A DNA stretch of 64,000 bases from Alkalilimnicola sp. S0819 (GTDB lineage: Bacteria > Pseudomonadota > Gammaproteobacteria > Nitrococcales > WHIW01). The notes under the pieces are model-generated. The model did not search any database. It was not told the DNA's origin and saw only the letters and a list, made by a program, of their open reading frames with translations. The stretch lies in contig NZ_WHIW01000001.1 in assembly GCF_009295635.1 (NCBI RefSeq), positions 223,335-287,334 on the forward strand, in the 5' to 3' direction. This document shows, in pieces, positions 27,213 to 38,231 of the stretch; position 1 is the stretch's first letter, and every line of letters starts with the position of its first letter. The position numbers were made by a program, and so were the translations under genes.

Positions 27213-28505
27213 ATGGCCTGGAATGAACCGGGTGGCGGTAATCGCGACCCCTGGTCCGGTCCTGGGAAGAACAACCAGGGGCCGCCGGATCTGGATGAAG
27301 TACTGCGCAAGCTCCAGGGCCGGCTGCATCGCCTGTTCGGCGGCAAGTCGGGGGGCGACTCCGGAGACGAGGCCGGCGGTGGTGGCGGCGCGGGGGCCTT
27401 CGGCCTGATGCTGCTGGCGGGTATTTTGCTGCTGGCCTGGCTGGCCTCCGGTTTCTACATCGTCGACCAGGGCTGGCGTGGCGTGGTGCTCCGTTTCGGT
27501 GAGCACGTGGATACGGCCATGCCTGGGCCTCACTGGGTCTTGCCCTATCCGATTTCCGAAGTGCGCCGGGTCAATGTGACCGAGGTGCGCGTGGTGGAAG
27601 TGGGTTATCAGTCCACCGGCGGCGGGCGCAAGCGCCCCGTGCTCGACGAGGCGCTGATGCTCACTCGCGATGAGAACATCGTCAATGTGCAGCTGGCGGT
27701 GCAATACCGGGTAGAAGATCCGGCCGCGTACCTCTTCCAGATGCGTGACCCCGACGGCGTGCTCAAGCGCCTGGCCAAGAGCGCACTGCGCGAAGTAGTG
27801 GGCAAGCGGCCCATGGAGGAAGTGCTGACCTGGGGCAGCGTTGAAGAGATCACCAGCGAGGGCGAAATGGCCCCGCGGCAGATCGGTGGCTCCGCCGAGG
27901 TGGCGGCAAGCGCCCGGGAGTTGATCGAGCAGGGCCTCGCCGAGGAGTACGGTTCCGGCCTGCGGCTGGTGGATGTGGCGGTACAGGACATCCAGCCGCC
28001 GGATCAGGTTCAGGAGGCCTTCGCCGACGCCGTGGGCGCTCGGGAGGACCGCCAACGCCTGATCAACCAGGCCCACGCTTACGCCAATGAAATCATTCCC
28101 CGCGCCCAGGGTGAGGCGGCTCGCGCCACCGAGGAGGCCGAAGCCTACCGGGCGCGGGTGGTGGCCGAGGCCCAGGGTGAGGGGAGCCGCTTCGTGGACC
28201 TGTTGAGCGAATACCAGCAGGCGCCGGAGGTGACCCGCGAGCGACTGTATCTGGCCGCCATGGAGCAGGTGCTCAGCCGCTCCAGCAAGATCCTGGTGGG
28301 CGTGGAAGGCGGTCAGCCGCTGATGTACCTGCCGCTGGACAAGATGATGGAGCGCAGCGCTCGCCCCGCCGGCGCCGCCAATACCGACAGCGGTGGCGGC
28401 AGCGCCTTCGTGGATGACGGTTTGGGCGGTTCCTCGTTCAGCGGCGGCGGCGCGTCCTCCTCGACGGGCGGGCGTAATGTGGAACGCCGCAGGGGGGTCC
28501 GCTGA
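27213..28505 (+). CDS. hflK: HflK, membrane protease regulator
   Basis: With HflC it forms the membrane complex that encloses and modulates FtsH. The 430-residue product starts MAWNEPGGGNRDPWSG with a Gly-rich cytoplasmic segment, then one membrane helix (about 67-86) and an SPFH domain in the periplasm. Compared with my memory of E. coli HflK it has about 19 extra residues after the segment PMEEVLTWG (EEITSEGEMAPRQIGGSAEV region). The C-terminal tail is Gly/Ser rich. GGAGAG precedes the ATG; the stop overlaps hflC by one base. Confidence 0.95.
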   Translation: MAWNEPGGGNRDPWSGPGKNNQGPPDLDEVLRKLQGRLHRLFGGKSGGDSGDEAGGGGGAGAFGLMLLAGILLLAWLASGFYIVDQGWRGVVLRFGEHVDTAMPGPHWVLPYPISEVRRVNVTEVRVVEVGYQSTGGGRKRPVLDEALMLTRDENIVNVQLAVQYRVEDPAAYLFQMRDPDGVLKRLAKSALREVVGKRPMEEVLTWGSVEEITSEGEMAPRQIGGSAEVAASARELIEQGLAEEYGSGLRLVDVAVQDIQPPDQVQEAFADAVGAREDRQRLINQAHAYANEIIPRAQGEAARATEEAEAYRARVVAEAQGEGSRFVDLLSEYQQAPEVTRERLYLAAMEQVLSRSSKILVGVEGGQPLMYLPLDKMMERSARPAGAANTDSGGGSAFVDDGLGGSSFSGGGASSSTGGRNVERRRGVR

Positions 28506-29386
28506 TGCGACAGTTTAGAACTCCGGTGGTGGCGGTGGTCGTCATCGCCCTGATCCTGGCTTGGTTCTCGGCCTTCACGGTTCACGAGGCGGAGCGGGCC
28601 ATCAAGTTCCGACTCGGTGAGATCGTCAAGAGCGATTACCAGCCGGGGCTGCATTTCAAGGTGCCGTTCATCAACAATGTGCGCACCTTCGATGCCCGTG
28701 TGCAGGTGCTCGACGAGCAGCCGGCGAGCTACATCACCGCCGAGCAGAAGCCGGTGATCGTGGACGCTTACGTGCTTTGGCGCATCGGCGAGGACGTAGA
28801 GCGTTTCTATACCTCGGTGGTGGGCAGCCCCGAGCGCGCCGGCCAGCGCTTGAGCGAGATCGTCCGCGGCGCCCTGCGCAGCCAGTTCGGCAAGCGCACG
28901 GTGCAGGAAGTGGTGTCCGGCGAGCGGGCCATGATCATGGAGGCGCTGCAGGAGCAGCTCAATGAGGCGGCCGAGGCTATCGGTGTCTCGGTGGTGGATG
29001 TACGCATCGAGCGCATCGAGCTGCCCGAGGCCATCAACGAGCGTATCTATGCGCGCATGCGCTCCACCCGTGAGCGGGTGGCCAAGGAGTTGCGCGCTCA
29101 GGGCGCCGAGGCGGCCGAGCGCATCCGCGCCGAGGCCGACCGGCAGCGCCAGGTGATCCTGGCGGAAGCCTATCGGGAGGCGGAGCAGCTGCGAGGCAAG
29201 GGCGATGCCCAATCGGCGCGCATCTTCGCCGAGGCCTACGAGCGCGATCCGGAATTCTATTCCTTCTATCGCAGCCTCAACGCCTACACCGAGGCCTTCA
29301 ATAGCGAGGATGACGTGCTGGTGCTCTCCCCCGAGCAGTCCCAGTTCTTCCGCTACTTCAACAGCGAGACCGGCGGCGGGCGTTGA
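28505..29386 (+). CDS. hflC: HflC, membrane protease regulator
   Basis: Partner of HflK, 293 residues. It has one N-terminal membrane helix (about 7-23), then an SPFH domain with FRLGEIVKSDYQPGLHFKVPF and a long charged helix (ERVAKELRAQGAEAAERIRA). The region ends FNSEDDVLVLSPEQSQFFRYF, typical for HflC. The ATG overlaps the hflK stop codon (TGATG). A strong terminator follows. Confidence 0.96.
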   Translation: MRQFRTPVVAVVVIALILAWFSAFTVHEAERAIKFRLGEIVKSDYQPGLHFKVPFINNVRTFDARVQVLDEQPASYITAEQKPVIVDAYVLWRIGEDVERFYTSVVGSPERAGQRLSEIVRGALRSQFGKRTVQEVVSGERAMIMEALQEQLNEAAEAIGVSVVDVRIERIELPEAINERIYARMRSTRERVAKELRAQGAEAAERIRAEADRQRQVILAEAYREAEQLRGKGDAQSARIFAEAYERDPEFYSFYRSLNAYTEAFNSEDDVLVLSPEQSQFFRYFNSETGGGR

Positions 29387-29412
29387 GCCCGCGTTGGGGT
29401 TGGCTTGAATCA

Positions 29413-29440
29413 GCCGGGTGGCCTGCCACCCGGCCTTTTT
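29413..29440 (+). terminator. Intrinsic terminator after hflC
   Basis: A 9-bp stem, GCCGGGTGG (29413-29421) with CCACCCGGC (29426-29434), loop CCTG, followed by CTTTTT. It lies between hflC and the DUF2065 gene, so the latter either depends on readthrough or on a promoter not seen here. Confidence 0.85.
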
Positions 29441-29453
29441 GTGGGTAGACGCC

Positions 29454-29642
29454 ATGTGGCAGGACCTGTTCTCCGCGCTGGCCCTGGTTCTGGTGCTGGA
29501 GGGCATCATGCCCTTTCTCAGCCCCGACGGCCTGCGGCGCAGCCTGCTCGGTATCGCCCGGCTGGATGACCGCGTGCTGCGGGTCATGGGGCTGGGCAGC
29601 ATGCTGCTGGGCGCACTGCTTCTTTATCTGGTCAGGCACTGA
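29454..29642 (+). CDS. DUF2065 small membrane protein (YjeT-like)
   Basis: A 62-residue protein with two hydrophobic helices (about 5-22 and 42-59) separated by SPDGLRRSLLGIARLDDRVLR. The pattern, size and position between hflC and purA match the DUF2065/YjeT family of unknown function. The ATG at 29454 was preferred to an upstream in-frame start because it begins directly with the conserved MWQDL segment and lies beyond the terminator hairpin. Confidence 0.85.
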   Translation: MWQDLFSALALVLVLEGIMPFLSPDGLRRSLLGIARLDDRVLRVMGLGSMLLGALLLYLVRH

Positions 29643-29648
29643 ATACTT

Positions 29649-32169
<2,521 letters not shown>

Positions 32170-32185
32170 GTAGCGTAAACGCCTG

Positions 32186-32213
32186 TGTGGCAGCGGCCTT
32201 GGTCGCTGCCACA
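32186..32213 (+). terminator. Hairpin after purA
   Basis: TGTGGCAGCG (32186-32195) pairs with CGCTGCCACA (32204-32213), 10 bp, but the following bases are TTCCC, a poor T-tract. Confidence 0.5.
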
Positions 32214-32252
32214 TTCCCGGGCACTCACAGCTTGTCCATGGATTGCGCAACG

Positions 32253-32281
32253 AAAAAAGGCGAGCCATCGGGCTCGCCTTT
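32253..32281 (-). terminator. Intrinsic terminator of tRNA-Leu
   Basis: Minus strand: AAGGCGAGCC (32280-32271), loop CGAT, GGCTCGCCTT (32266-32257) followed by further T residues to 32253. This is the best terminator on this strand in the region. Confidence 0.85.
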
Positions 32282-32293
32282 CTCGATCAGGTA

Positions 32294-32380
32294 TGGTGCC
32301 GAGGAGAGGACTCGAACCTCCACGGGGTTTCCCCCACTAGCACCTGAAGCTAGCGTGTCTACCAATTTCACCACCTCGGC
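32294..32380 (-). tRNA. tRNA-Leu (CAG)
   Basis: An 87-nt tRNA with the long variable arm of leucine tRNAs. Acceptor GCCGAGG pairs with CCTCGGC, then A and encoded CCA. The anticodon loop TTCAGGT between CTAGC and GCTAG gives CAG (codon CTG). Confidence 0.97.
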
Positions 32381-32522
32381 TTGATGTGCCACCTGAGTGA
32401 CCACCAGCGGCGCGTACTTTACTGTCGAGGCATGGGGCTGTCAACGGCTTTTTGCCGCTTTGTTCAAAGCGACACCCGGAAGGAGTATGCTGCAGCCATG
32501 ATGAGAGGACCGAAATAAACGC

Positions 32523-34844
32523 ATGGCGAAAAGAGACAAGACACCCCGGGTGCAGGACCCCTTCCGTGCCCGCGAGCAACAGACCTACGAACATCCGATC
32601 CCCAGCCGGGAATACATTCTGGAGTACTTGGCCACGCAGGGCCGCCCACTGACCCGCGAGGCCATCGGCCAGGGCCTGGAGCTGGAGCACCCCGATGCCA
32701 TCGAGGGCCTGCGCCGGCGCCTGCGCGCCATGGAGCGCGAAGGTCAGCTGATCCGTAACCGCCGACGCGCCTACGTCATCGTCGACAACAAGGAACTGGT
32801 ACGCGGTCGCATCAACGGCCGCGCCGACGGCTCCGGTCAGATGATGCCCGAGACCGGCGAGGCGCCCATTCAGCTGCAGCCGCGGCAGATGCGCGAGCTG
32901 TTCCACGGCGACCGGGTGGTGGTGCGCGTCACCGGCATCGACGCCGAGGGCAAGCCCGAAGGCGAGTTGGTGGAAGTGCTCAAGCGCGCCAACCGCAGTA
33001 TTACCGGGCGCTTCTACCGCGAGAGCGGGGTCGGGTTCGTGGTGCCCGAGAGCAAGCGTATTCATCACGACGTCATCGTGCCCGCCGACGCCCAGGCCGA
33101 TGCCGAGAGCGGCGAACTGGTGGTGGCCGAATTGGTGGCCCAGCCCAGTGTGCGCCGGCAGCCCATCGGGCGCATCATTCAGGTGCTGGGCCGGCACGTG
33201 GAAGCCGGCATGGAAATCCAGGTCGCCGCCCGGGTGCACGGGATTCCCGTGGACTGGCCCGATGATGTGCTGGAAGCGGCGAAGCGCCTGGACCCGGAGG
33301 TGCCGGATCAGGCCAAGGAAGGGCGCGTGGATCTGCGCGATACGCCATTGGTGACCATCGATGGTGCCGATGCCCGGGATTTCGACGACGCCGTCTACTG
33401 TGAGCCCACGCCCAGCGGCTGGAAGCTGCTGGTGGCCATCGCCGATGTCTCCCACTACGTGCAGCCGCGCAAGCCGCTGGATCGAGAGGCCAACGAGCGG
33501 GGTACCTCGGTGTATTTTCCCCGCAACGTAGTGCCCATGCTCCCCGAGGTGCTCTCCAACGGCTTGTGTTCGCTCAATCCGCAGGTGGACCGGCTGTGCA
33601 TGGTCGCGGAAATGCAGATCGCCGCCGACGGCAAGTTACGGCGCTCACGCTTCTATCGCGCGGTGATGCGCTCCCATGCGCGGCTCACCTACGAGGAAGT
33701 CGCAGCCATGCTGGAGGGTGACAAGGCGCTGCGACGCAAGCACCAGGGGCTGATTCCCCATCTGGAGCATCTGCAGGGGGTCTTCAAGTCCCTGTTCAGC
33801 GCGCGCAAGCGTCGCGGCGCCATCGACTTCGAGACCAGCGAATCGCAGATCATCTTCGGCGAAGGTGGGCGGGTGGAGACCATCGTCCCCACCGACCGCA
33901 ACCAGGCTCATCGCATCATCGAGGAATGCATGGTCATCGCCAATGTGGCGGCGGCCCGCTTCCTGCAGCGCCACCGCATCGGCGGGCTGTTCCGCGACCA
34001 CGAAGGCCCCTCGGCGGACCGGCTGGAAAACCTCAAGACCTTCCTGGCGCAGGCCGGCCTCAGCCTGGGCGGTGGCGACAAGCCCGGCTCCGACGATTAC
34101 GCCAAGCTCATGGAGCAGGTGCGGGACCGGCCCGACCGCCACCTGATCCAGACCATCATGCTGCGCTCCATGAAGGCCGCCGAATACCGGCCCGAGAGCA
34201 AGGGGCACTTCGGCCTGGCGCTGGAGCAGTACGCCCATTTCACCTCGCCCATCCGTCGCTACCCGGATCTGATCGTGCACCGGGCCATCGGCCATATCCT
34301 CGACGGCGGCAAGGGCAAGGACTTCGTCTACTCCCACGACAAGCTGCTGGCCCTGGGTGAGCACTGTTCGATGGTGGAGCGACGTGCCGACGAGGCCACC
34401 CGCGACGCCATCATGAGCCTCAAGTGCGAATACATGGCCGACCGGGTAGGCGAGGAGTTCACCGGGGTGATCAGCGGGGTAACCGGTTTCGGGCTGTTCG
34501 TGGAGCTCGACGAGCTGCATGTGGACGGGCTGGTGCACATTTCCAGCCTGGAGAACGATTTCTACCGCTTCGACCCGATCGGCCATCGCCTCCAGGGCGA
34601 GCGGGGCGGCAAGGAATACCGCCTGACCGACCGGGTGCGGGTGCGCCTGGCGCGGGTCGATAAGGACGAGCGCAAGATCGACTTCGACCTGCTGGCTCAT
34701 CCGCTGAACGAGCACGGGGAGGAGGTCGGCGGCAAACGCAAGGACAAGGCGCGCGCGAAGACCCACAAGGCGGCCAAGGCCGAAGCCGGCGACAAGCCGG
34801 CGCGTCGCGGGCGGGGCAGTCGTGCGCGCAAGAGCGGTCGTTAA
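32523..34844 (+). CDS. rnr: Ribonuclease R
   Basis: A processive 3'-5' exoribonuclease that degrades structured RNA and supports tmRNA-linked mRNA decay. The 773-residue product has an N-terminal helix-turn-helix (about 25-85), two cold-shock domains, an RNB catalytic domain with DGADARDFDDAVYCE (metal-binding aspartates), an S1 domain (about 640-725) with GVISGVTGFGLFVEL, and a Lys/Arg-rich C-tail. Adjacent rlmB follows by 6 bases, the normal gammaproteobacterial pair. Confidence 0.97.
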   Translation: MAKRDKTPRVQDPFRAREQQTYEHPIPSREYILEYLATQGRPLTREAIGQGLELEHPDAIEGLRRRLRAMEREGQLIRNRRRAYVIVDNKELVRGRINGRADGSGQMMPETGEAPIQLQPRQMRELFHGDRVVVRVTGIDAEGKPEGELVEVLKRANRSITGRFYRESGVGFVVPESKRIHHDVIVPADAQADAESGELVVAELVAQPSVRRQPIGRIIQVLGRHVEAGMEIQVAARVHGIPVDWPDDVLEAAKRLDPEVPDQAKEGRVDLRDTPLVTIDGADARDFDDAVYCEPTPSGWKLLVAIADVSHYVQPRKPLDREANERGTSVYFPRNVVPMLPEVLSNGLCSLNPQVDRLCMVAEMQIAADGKLRRSRFYRAVMRSHARLTYEEVAAMLEGDKALRRKHQGLIPHLEHLQGVFKSLFSARKRRGAIDFETSESQIIFGEGGRVETIVPTDRNQAHRIIEECMVIANVAAARFLQRHRIGGLFRDHEGPSADRLENLKTFLAQAGLSLGGGDKPGSDDYAKLMEQVRDRPDRHLIQTIMLRSMKAAEYRPESKGHFGLALEQYAHFTSPIRRYPDLIVHRAIGHILDGGKGKDFVYSHDKLLALGEHCSMVERRADEATRDAIMSLKCEYMADRVGEEFTGVISGVTGFGLFVELDELHVDGLVHISSLENDFYRFDPIGHRLQGERGGKEYRLTDRVRVRLARVDKDERKIDFDLLAHPLNEHGEEVGGKRKDKARAKTHKAAKAEAGDKPARRGRGSRARKSGR

Positions 34845-34850
34845 GCGACG

Positions 34851-35603
34851 ATGAGCGAGCCACAATATATCCACGGGCTGCACGCCGCCCGTGCCGCCAT
34901 CAAGTATGACCCGGCCCATATCGTCGAGGTGTGGGTCGAGAAGGGTCGCCGGGACGCTCGGCTGGAGCGCCTGCTCGAGGGCCTTCAGCATGGCCGGGTG
35001 CCGCTGCATCGGGTGGCGCGTTCGGAGCTGGACCGTCTGGTGCCCGGCGGCGTCCACCAGGGGATCGTGCTCGCCTATCGGGGGGCTGCGCCCCGGGGGG
35101 AGGCGGAGCTGGAACACCTGCTCGATGCCTTGGTTGAGGCGCCGTTCCTGCTGGTGCTGGATCAGGTGCAGGATCCCCACAACCTCGGTGCCTGTCTGCG
35201 CAGCGCCGACGCCGCTGGCGTGCACGGCGTGATTGCCCCGCGGGACCGTGCCGCCGGGCTTACCCCCACCGTGCACAAGGTGGCCAGCGGCGCGGCCCAG
35301 TCCGTGCCCTTCTTCCAGGTCACCAACCTGGCCCGCACCCTGCGGGCCCTGCGCGAGCGGGGGATCTGGCTGGTGGGCGCCGCGGGGGAGGGAGATGCCA
35401 GCCTCTATCAGGCGGATCTCACCGGCCCGCTCGCGGTGCTGATGGGCGCGGAGGAATCCGGGCTGCGCCGGCTCAGTCGGGAGCTCTGTGATCAGTTGGC
35501 ATCCATTCCCATGGCCGGCCAGGTGGAGAGCCTCAACGTCTCGGTGGCCGCCGGGGTGTTCCTGTTCGAGGCGGTGCGTCAGCGCCGGGCCCTAAGGCGT
35601 TGA
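34851..35603 (+). CDS. rlmB: 23S rRNA 2'-O-methyltransferase RlmB
   Basis: SPOUT methyltransferase that modifies G2251 of 23S rRNA in E. coli numbering. The 250-residue product has an N-terminal ribosome-binding domain ([17 protein letters not shown]) and the three SPOUT motifs: [34 protein letters not shown] and [20 protein letters not shown], which form the S-adenosylmethionine-binding knot. Confidence 0.96.
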   Translation: MSEPQYIHGLHAARAAIKYDPAHIVEVWVEKGRRDARLERLLEGLQHGRVPLHRVARSELDRLVPGGVHQGIVLAYRGAAPRGEAELEHLLDALVEAPFLLVLDQVQDPHNLGACLRSADAAGVHGVIAPRDRAAGLTPTVHKVASGAAQSVPFFQVTNLARTLRALRERGIWLVGAAGEGDASLYQADLTGPLAVLMGAEESGLRRLSRELCDQLASIPMAGQVESLNVSVAAGVFLFEAVRQRRALRR

Positions 35604-35654
35604 TGGGACTTTAATCTCCCGCCGTGCTCGGCTAAACTGCGCGATCTTTCAAAA

Positions 35655-35675
35655 GCCCGCCCCCCAAAGGCGGGC
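35655..35675 (+). terminator. Hairpin between rlmB and rpsF
   Basis: GCCCGCC (35655-35661) pairs with GGCGGGC (35669-35675) across loop CCCCAAA. A few T residues follow (CTCCTTG). It could end the rlmB transcript or belong to the rpsF leader. Confidence 0.45.
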
Positions 35676-35739
35676 CTCCTTGCCGGCGGCGAGCGCTGTC
35701 GGCTCCGGGCCTCGGCCCGTTTATCCGAAAGGAGCAACA

Positions 35740-36171
35740 ATGCGACATTACGAGATCGTGTTCCTGGTGCATCCGGACCAGAGCGACCAGGTGCCCGCGA
35801 TGATCGAGCGTTACCGCGGCATCATCGAATCCAAGGGCGGCAAGATCCATCGTCTGGAAGACTGGGGTCGCCGTCAGCTCGCCTATCCCATCAAGAAACT
35901 GATCAAGGCGCACTACGTGCTGATGAACGTGGAGTGTGGCACCGAAGAGCTCGCCGAGCTGGAGTCCACCTTCCGCTTCAACGATGCCGTGATCCGCAAC
36001 ATGGTCATGGCGCGCAAGCAGGCCGATACCGATCCTTCCCACCTGGCCAAGAGCCGGGAAGAGGAAGAGAGCGGTCGGGGCCGCGGCCGTGATCGTGACG
36101 ATCGCGAAGAGCGCGGCGAGCGCCGTGAGCGTTCCGATCGTGACGAGCAGGAGCAGAAAGAGGAAGACTGA
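35740..36171 (+). CDS. rpsF: 30S ribosomal protein S6
   Basis: A 143-residue S6 protein that binds S18 in the platform of the small subunit. The ferredoxin-like core ends near 100 ([17 protein letters not shown]), preceded by [25 protein letters not shown]. The last 45 residues are a highly charged Arg/Asp/Glu tail ending EED; in E. coli the S6 tail is extended with glutamates by RimK. AAAGGAG lies 7 bases before the ATG. It heads a ribosomal-protein operon: rpsF-priB-rpsR-DUF2232-rplI. Confidence 0.97.
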   Translation: MRHYEIVFLVHPDQSDQVPAMIERYRGIIESKGGKIHRLEDWGRRQLAYPIKKLIKAHYVLMNVECGTEELAELESTFRFNDAVIRNMVMARKQADTDPSHLAKSREEEESGRGRGRDRDDREERGERRERSDRDEQEQKEED

Positions 36172-36191
36172 ACGCTTCCGGCAGCTGGCGA

Positions 36192-36515
36192 ATGATCGAC
36201 GACAACCGTTTGATTCTCGCCGGACGGCTGCTGGATGCGGTGGAGCTGCGTCGCACCCCGGCCGGCATCGCCATCGCCCGTTTTGCCCTGGAGCACGAAG
36301 GCTCTTGGCAGGAAGCGGGGGTGGAGCGCCGGCACCGTTTCATCATCGGCGTGCGCGCCGTGGGGGACGAGCTCTGCCGAAGCGTTCAGGCGCTTCCGCC
36401 CGGGACAGCCATGCGAGTGCATGGCAGCCTGGTGCGTAGCCAACAGCGCAGTGATGACTATCGGCTTTTGATCAGCGCACGGCGCATTGAATTGATACGG
36501 GATACTGGAGCATAA
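36192..36515 (+). CDS. priB: Primosomal replication protein N (PriB)
   Basis: A 107-residue OB-fold protein that binds single-stranded DNA and helps PriA restart replication. [31 protein letters not shown] is the classic PriB/SSB-like start. It sits between rpsF and rpsR as in most gammaproteobacteria and starts 20 bases after the rpsF stop. Confidence 0.93.
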   Translation: MIDDNRLILAGRLLDAVELRRTPAGIAIARFALEHEGSWQEAGVERRHRFIIGVRAVGDELCRSVQALPPGTAMRVHGSLVRSQQRSDDYRLLISARRIELIRDTGA

Positions 36516-36516
36516 A

Positions 36517-36741
36517 ATGGCGCGTTTTTTCCGTCGTAGAAAGTTTTGCCGCTTTACCGCAGAGGGCGTGAAAGAGATCGATTACAAGGATCTCAACACC
36601 CTGCGCAACTACATCACCGAGACCGGGAAGATCGTTCCCAGTCGCATCACCGGCACCAGCGCGCGCTACCAGCGTCAGCTGGCGCGGGCGATCAAGCGGG
36701 CGCGTTTCCTGGCCCTGCTGCCCTACACCGATCGCCACTAA
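36517..36741 (+). CDS. rpsR: 30S ribosomal protein S18
   Basis: A 74-residue S18 protein, start one base after the priB stop. [53 protein letters not shown] and ending YTDRH are diagnostic. A single cysteine remains at 11, so it does not carry a zinc-binding set. It binds S6 on the ribosome. Confidence 0.98.
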   Translation: MARFFRRRKFCRFTAEGVKEIDYKDLNTLRNYITETGKIVPSRITGTSARYQRQLARAIKRARFLALLPYTDRH

Positions 36742-36780
36742 ACGGCATTCGGTTTCGGCGGCCGCGGAGCGGAGCTGCTG

Positions 36781-37656
36781 GTGCGTGCACTAGCCGGTTT
36801 CATCATGCGAGGCCGATCCCAGGCGGTGCTGGTCGCCAGTCTGGGCGCCTTGTTGCCGGGCCTGATCTGGGTGAGCGGCGCGGTCATCGCGCTGTTTGCC
36901 CTGCGCAAGGGCTGGCGGGAAGGCTTGCTGATCATCGTCTTTACGGCGGGGGTCTGCGCCCTGGGGTTAACGCTGCTGGGCGGGCTGCCGCAGCAGGTAC
37001 TGCGCCCGGCGCTGGAGCTGTGGCTACCGGTGTTGCTGGTGGCGGGCTGGCTGCGGGCGAGCGTCTCCCTGTCCTCCACCCTGCAGCTGCTTGCCGGGCT
37101 GGGGGTGCTGACGGTGCTGGGGTTGTATCTCCTGGTGCCGGAGCCCGAGGCCTACTGGGCGGCGCAGTTCGAGCAGATGCGCCAGCTGCTGGAGGTGGGC
37201 GAGGCCGATTGGGCCATGTTGCGCGAGCAGATCGTGCCCATCATGAGCGGGCTTTGGGCGGTGAACCTGATGCTGCTGGTGCTCATCGGGCTGCTGCTCG
37301 GGCGCTGGTGGCAGGCGCTGCTGTTCAACCCGGGCGGCTTTCGCCAGGAGTTTCACGGCCTGCGGCTGGATTGGCGGCTGGCGGTATTGGCGCTGGCGCT
37401 GTGGGTGGCTTCGGCTTTCACCGGCCCCGGGCTGGTGAATGATCTGGGCCTGGTGCTGAGCGGGATCTTCCTGTTCCAGGGCCTGTCGTTGATCCACGCG
37501 GTGGGTGCGGCGCGCGACTGGGGGCGGGGCTGGTTCGTACTGCTGTACGTGCTTTTGCCGCTGATCCTGCAGATTTTGATGGCGGTCGGTATGGGCGATG
37601 CGATTTTCAATTGGCGCCGCCGGCTGATGGGTTCCGACGGCGGGCCGTCGGCATGA
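36781..37656 (+). CDS. DUF2232 membrane protein
   Basis: A 291-residue, very hydrophobic protein with about eight membrane helices and GTG start. Sequence blocks such as VVLPGLIWVSGAV, GLWAVNLMLLVLIGLLLGRWWQALLFNPGGFRQEFHGLR and GLSLIHAVGA match the DUF2232 family, which lies between rpsR and rplI in many gammaproteobacteria. The function is unknown. It starts 39 bases after rpsR. Confidence 0.85.
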   Translation: MRALAGFIMRGRSQAVLVASLGALLPGLIWVSGAVIALFALRKGWREGLLIIVFTAGVCALGLTLLGGLPQQVLRPALELWLPVLLVAGWLRASVSLSSTLQLLAGLGVLTVLGLYLLVPEPEAYWAAQFEQMRQLLEVGEADWAMLREQIVPIMSGLWAVNLMLLVLIGLLLGRWWQALLFNPGGFRQEFHGLRLDWRLAVLALALWVASAFTGPGLVNDLGLVLSGIFLFQGLSLIHAVGAARDWGRGWFVLLYVLLPLILQILMAVGMGDAIFNWRRRLMGSDGGPSA

Positions 37657-37688
37657 TTTATGGTTTGTGACACCGTGGGGTGATGACG

Positions 37689-38135
37689 ATGGAAGTGATT
37701 CTGCTGGAGAAGGTCGAGAACCTGGGCGGCCTGGGCGACAAGGTCAAGGTCAAGGCGGGCTACGGCCGCAACTACCTGGTGCCGCAGGGCAAGGCCAAGC
37801 CGGCCACCGCCGAGAACCTGGCCGAGTTCGAGGCGCGTCGCGCCGAGCTGGAAAAGGCCGCCGCCGAGCTGCTGGCCTCGGCCGAAGCCCGCAAGGCGAA
37901 GCTTGAAGAGATGAGCGTGACCATCCAGTCCAAGGCGGGTGAGGAAGGCAAGCTGTTCGGCTCCGTGGGCACCCAGGACATCGCCGACGCGATCACCGCC
38001 GCCGGCGTGGAAGTGACCCGTCAGGAAGTGCGGCTGCCGGAAGGCCCGCTGCGCAACCTCGGCGAGTACGAGATCGAACTGCATCTGCACACCGATGTGG
38101 ATGCCACCATCAAGCTGGTGGTGGAAGCGGAATAA
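37689..38135 (+). CDS. rplI: 50S ribosomal protein L9
   Basis: A 148-residue L9 protein with the standard start [30 protein letters not shown], a long helix linker ([15 protein letters not shown]) and C-terminal domain with [15 protein letters not shown]. The ATG at 37689 was taken over two earlier in-frame candidates because homologues begin [15 protein letters not shown] lies 7 bases upstream. Confidence 0.98.
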   Translation: MEVILLEKVENLGGLGDKVKVKAGYGRNYLVPQGKAKPATAENLAEFEARRAELEKAAAELLASAEARKAKLEEMSVTIQSKAGEEGKLFGSVGTQDIADAITAAGVEVTRQEVRLPEGPLRNLGEYEIELHLHTDVDATIKLVVEAE

Positions 38136-38156
38136 TCCGCTGGCTGTGACGGGGTC

Positions 38157-38176
38157 GCCCGCCATCCCTGGCGGGC
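38157..38176 (+). terminator. Hairpin between rplI and dnaB
   Basis: GCCCGCCA (38157-38164), loop TCCC, TGGCGGGC (38169-38176). Only GGCCTTAA follows, so termination may be partial. Confidence 0.45.
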
Positions 38177-38231
38177 GGCCTTAACATGCGTCACTATCGA
38201 TCCGGCTGACGGATCTCCGGGGGAGTGACGA

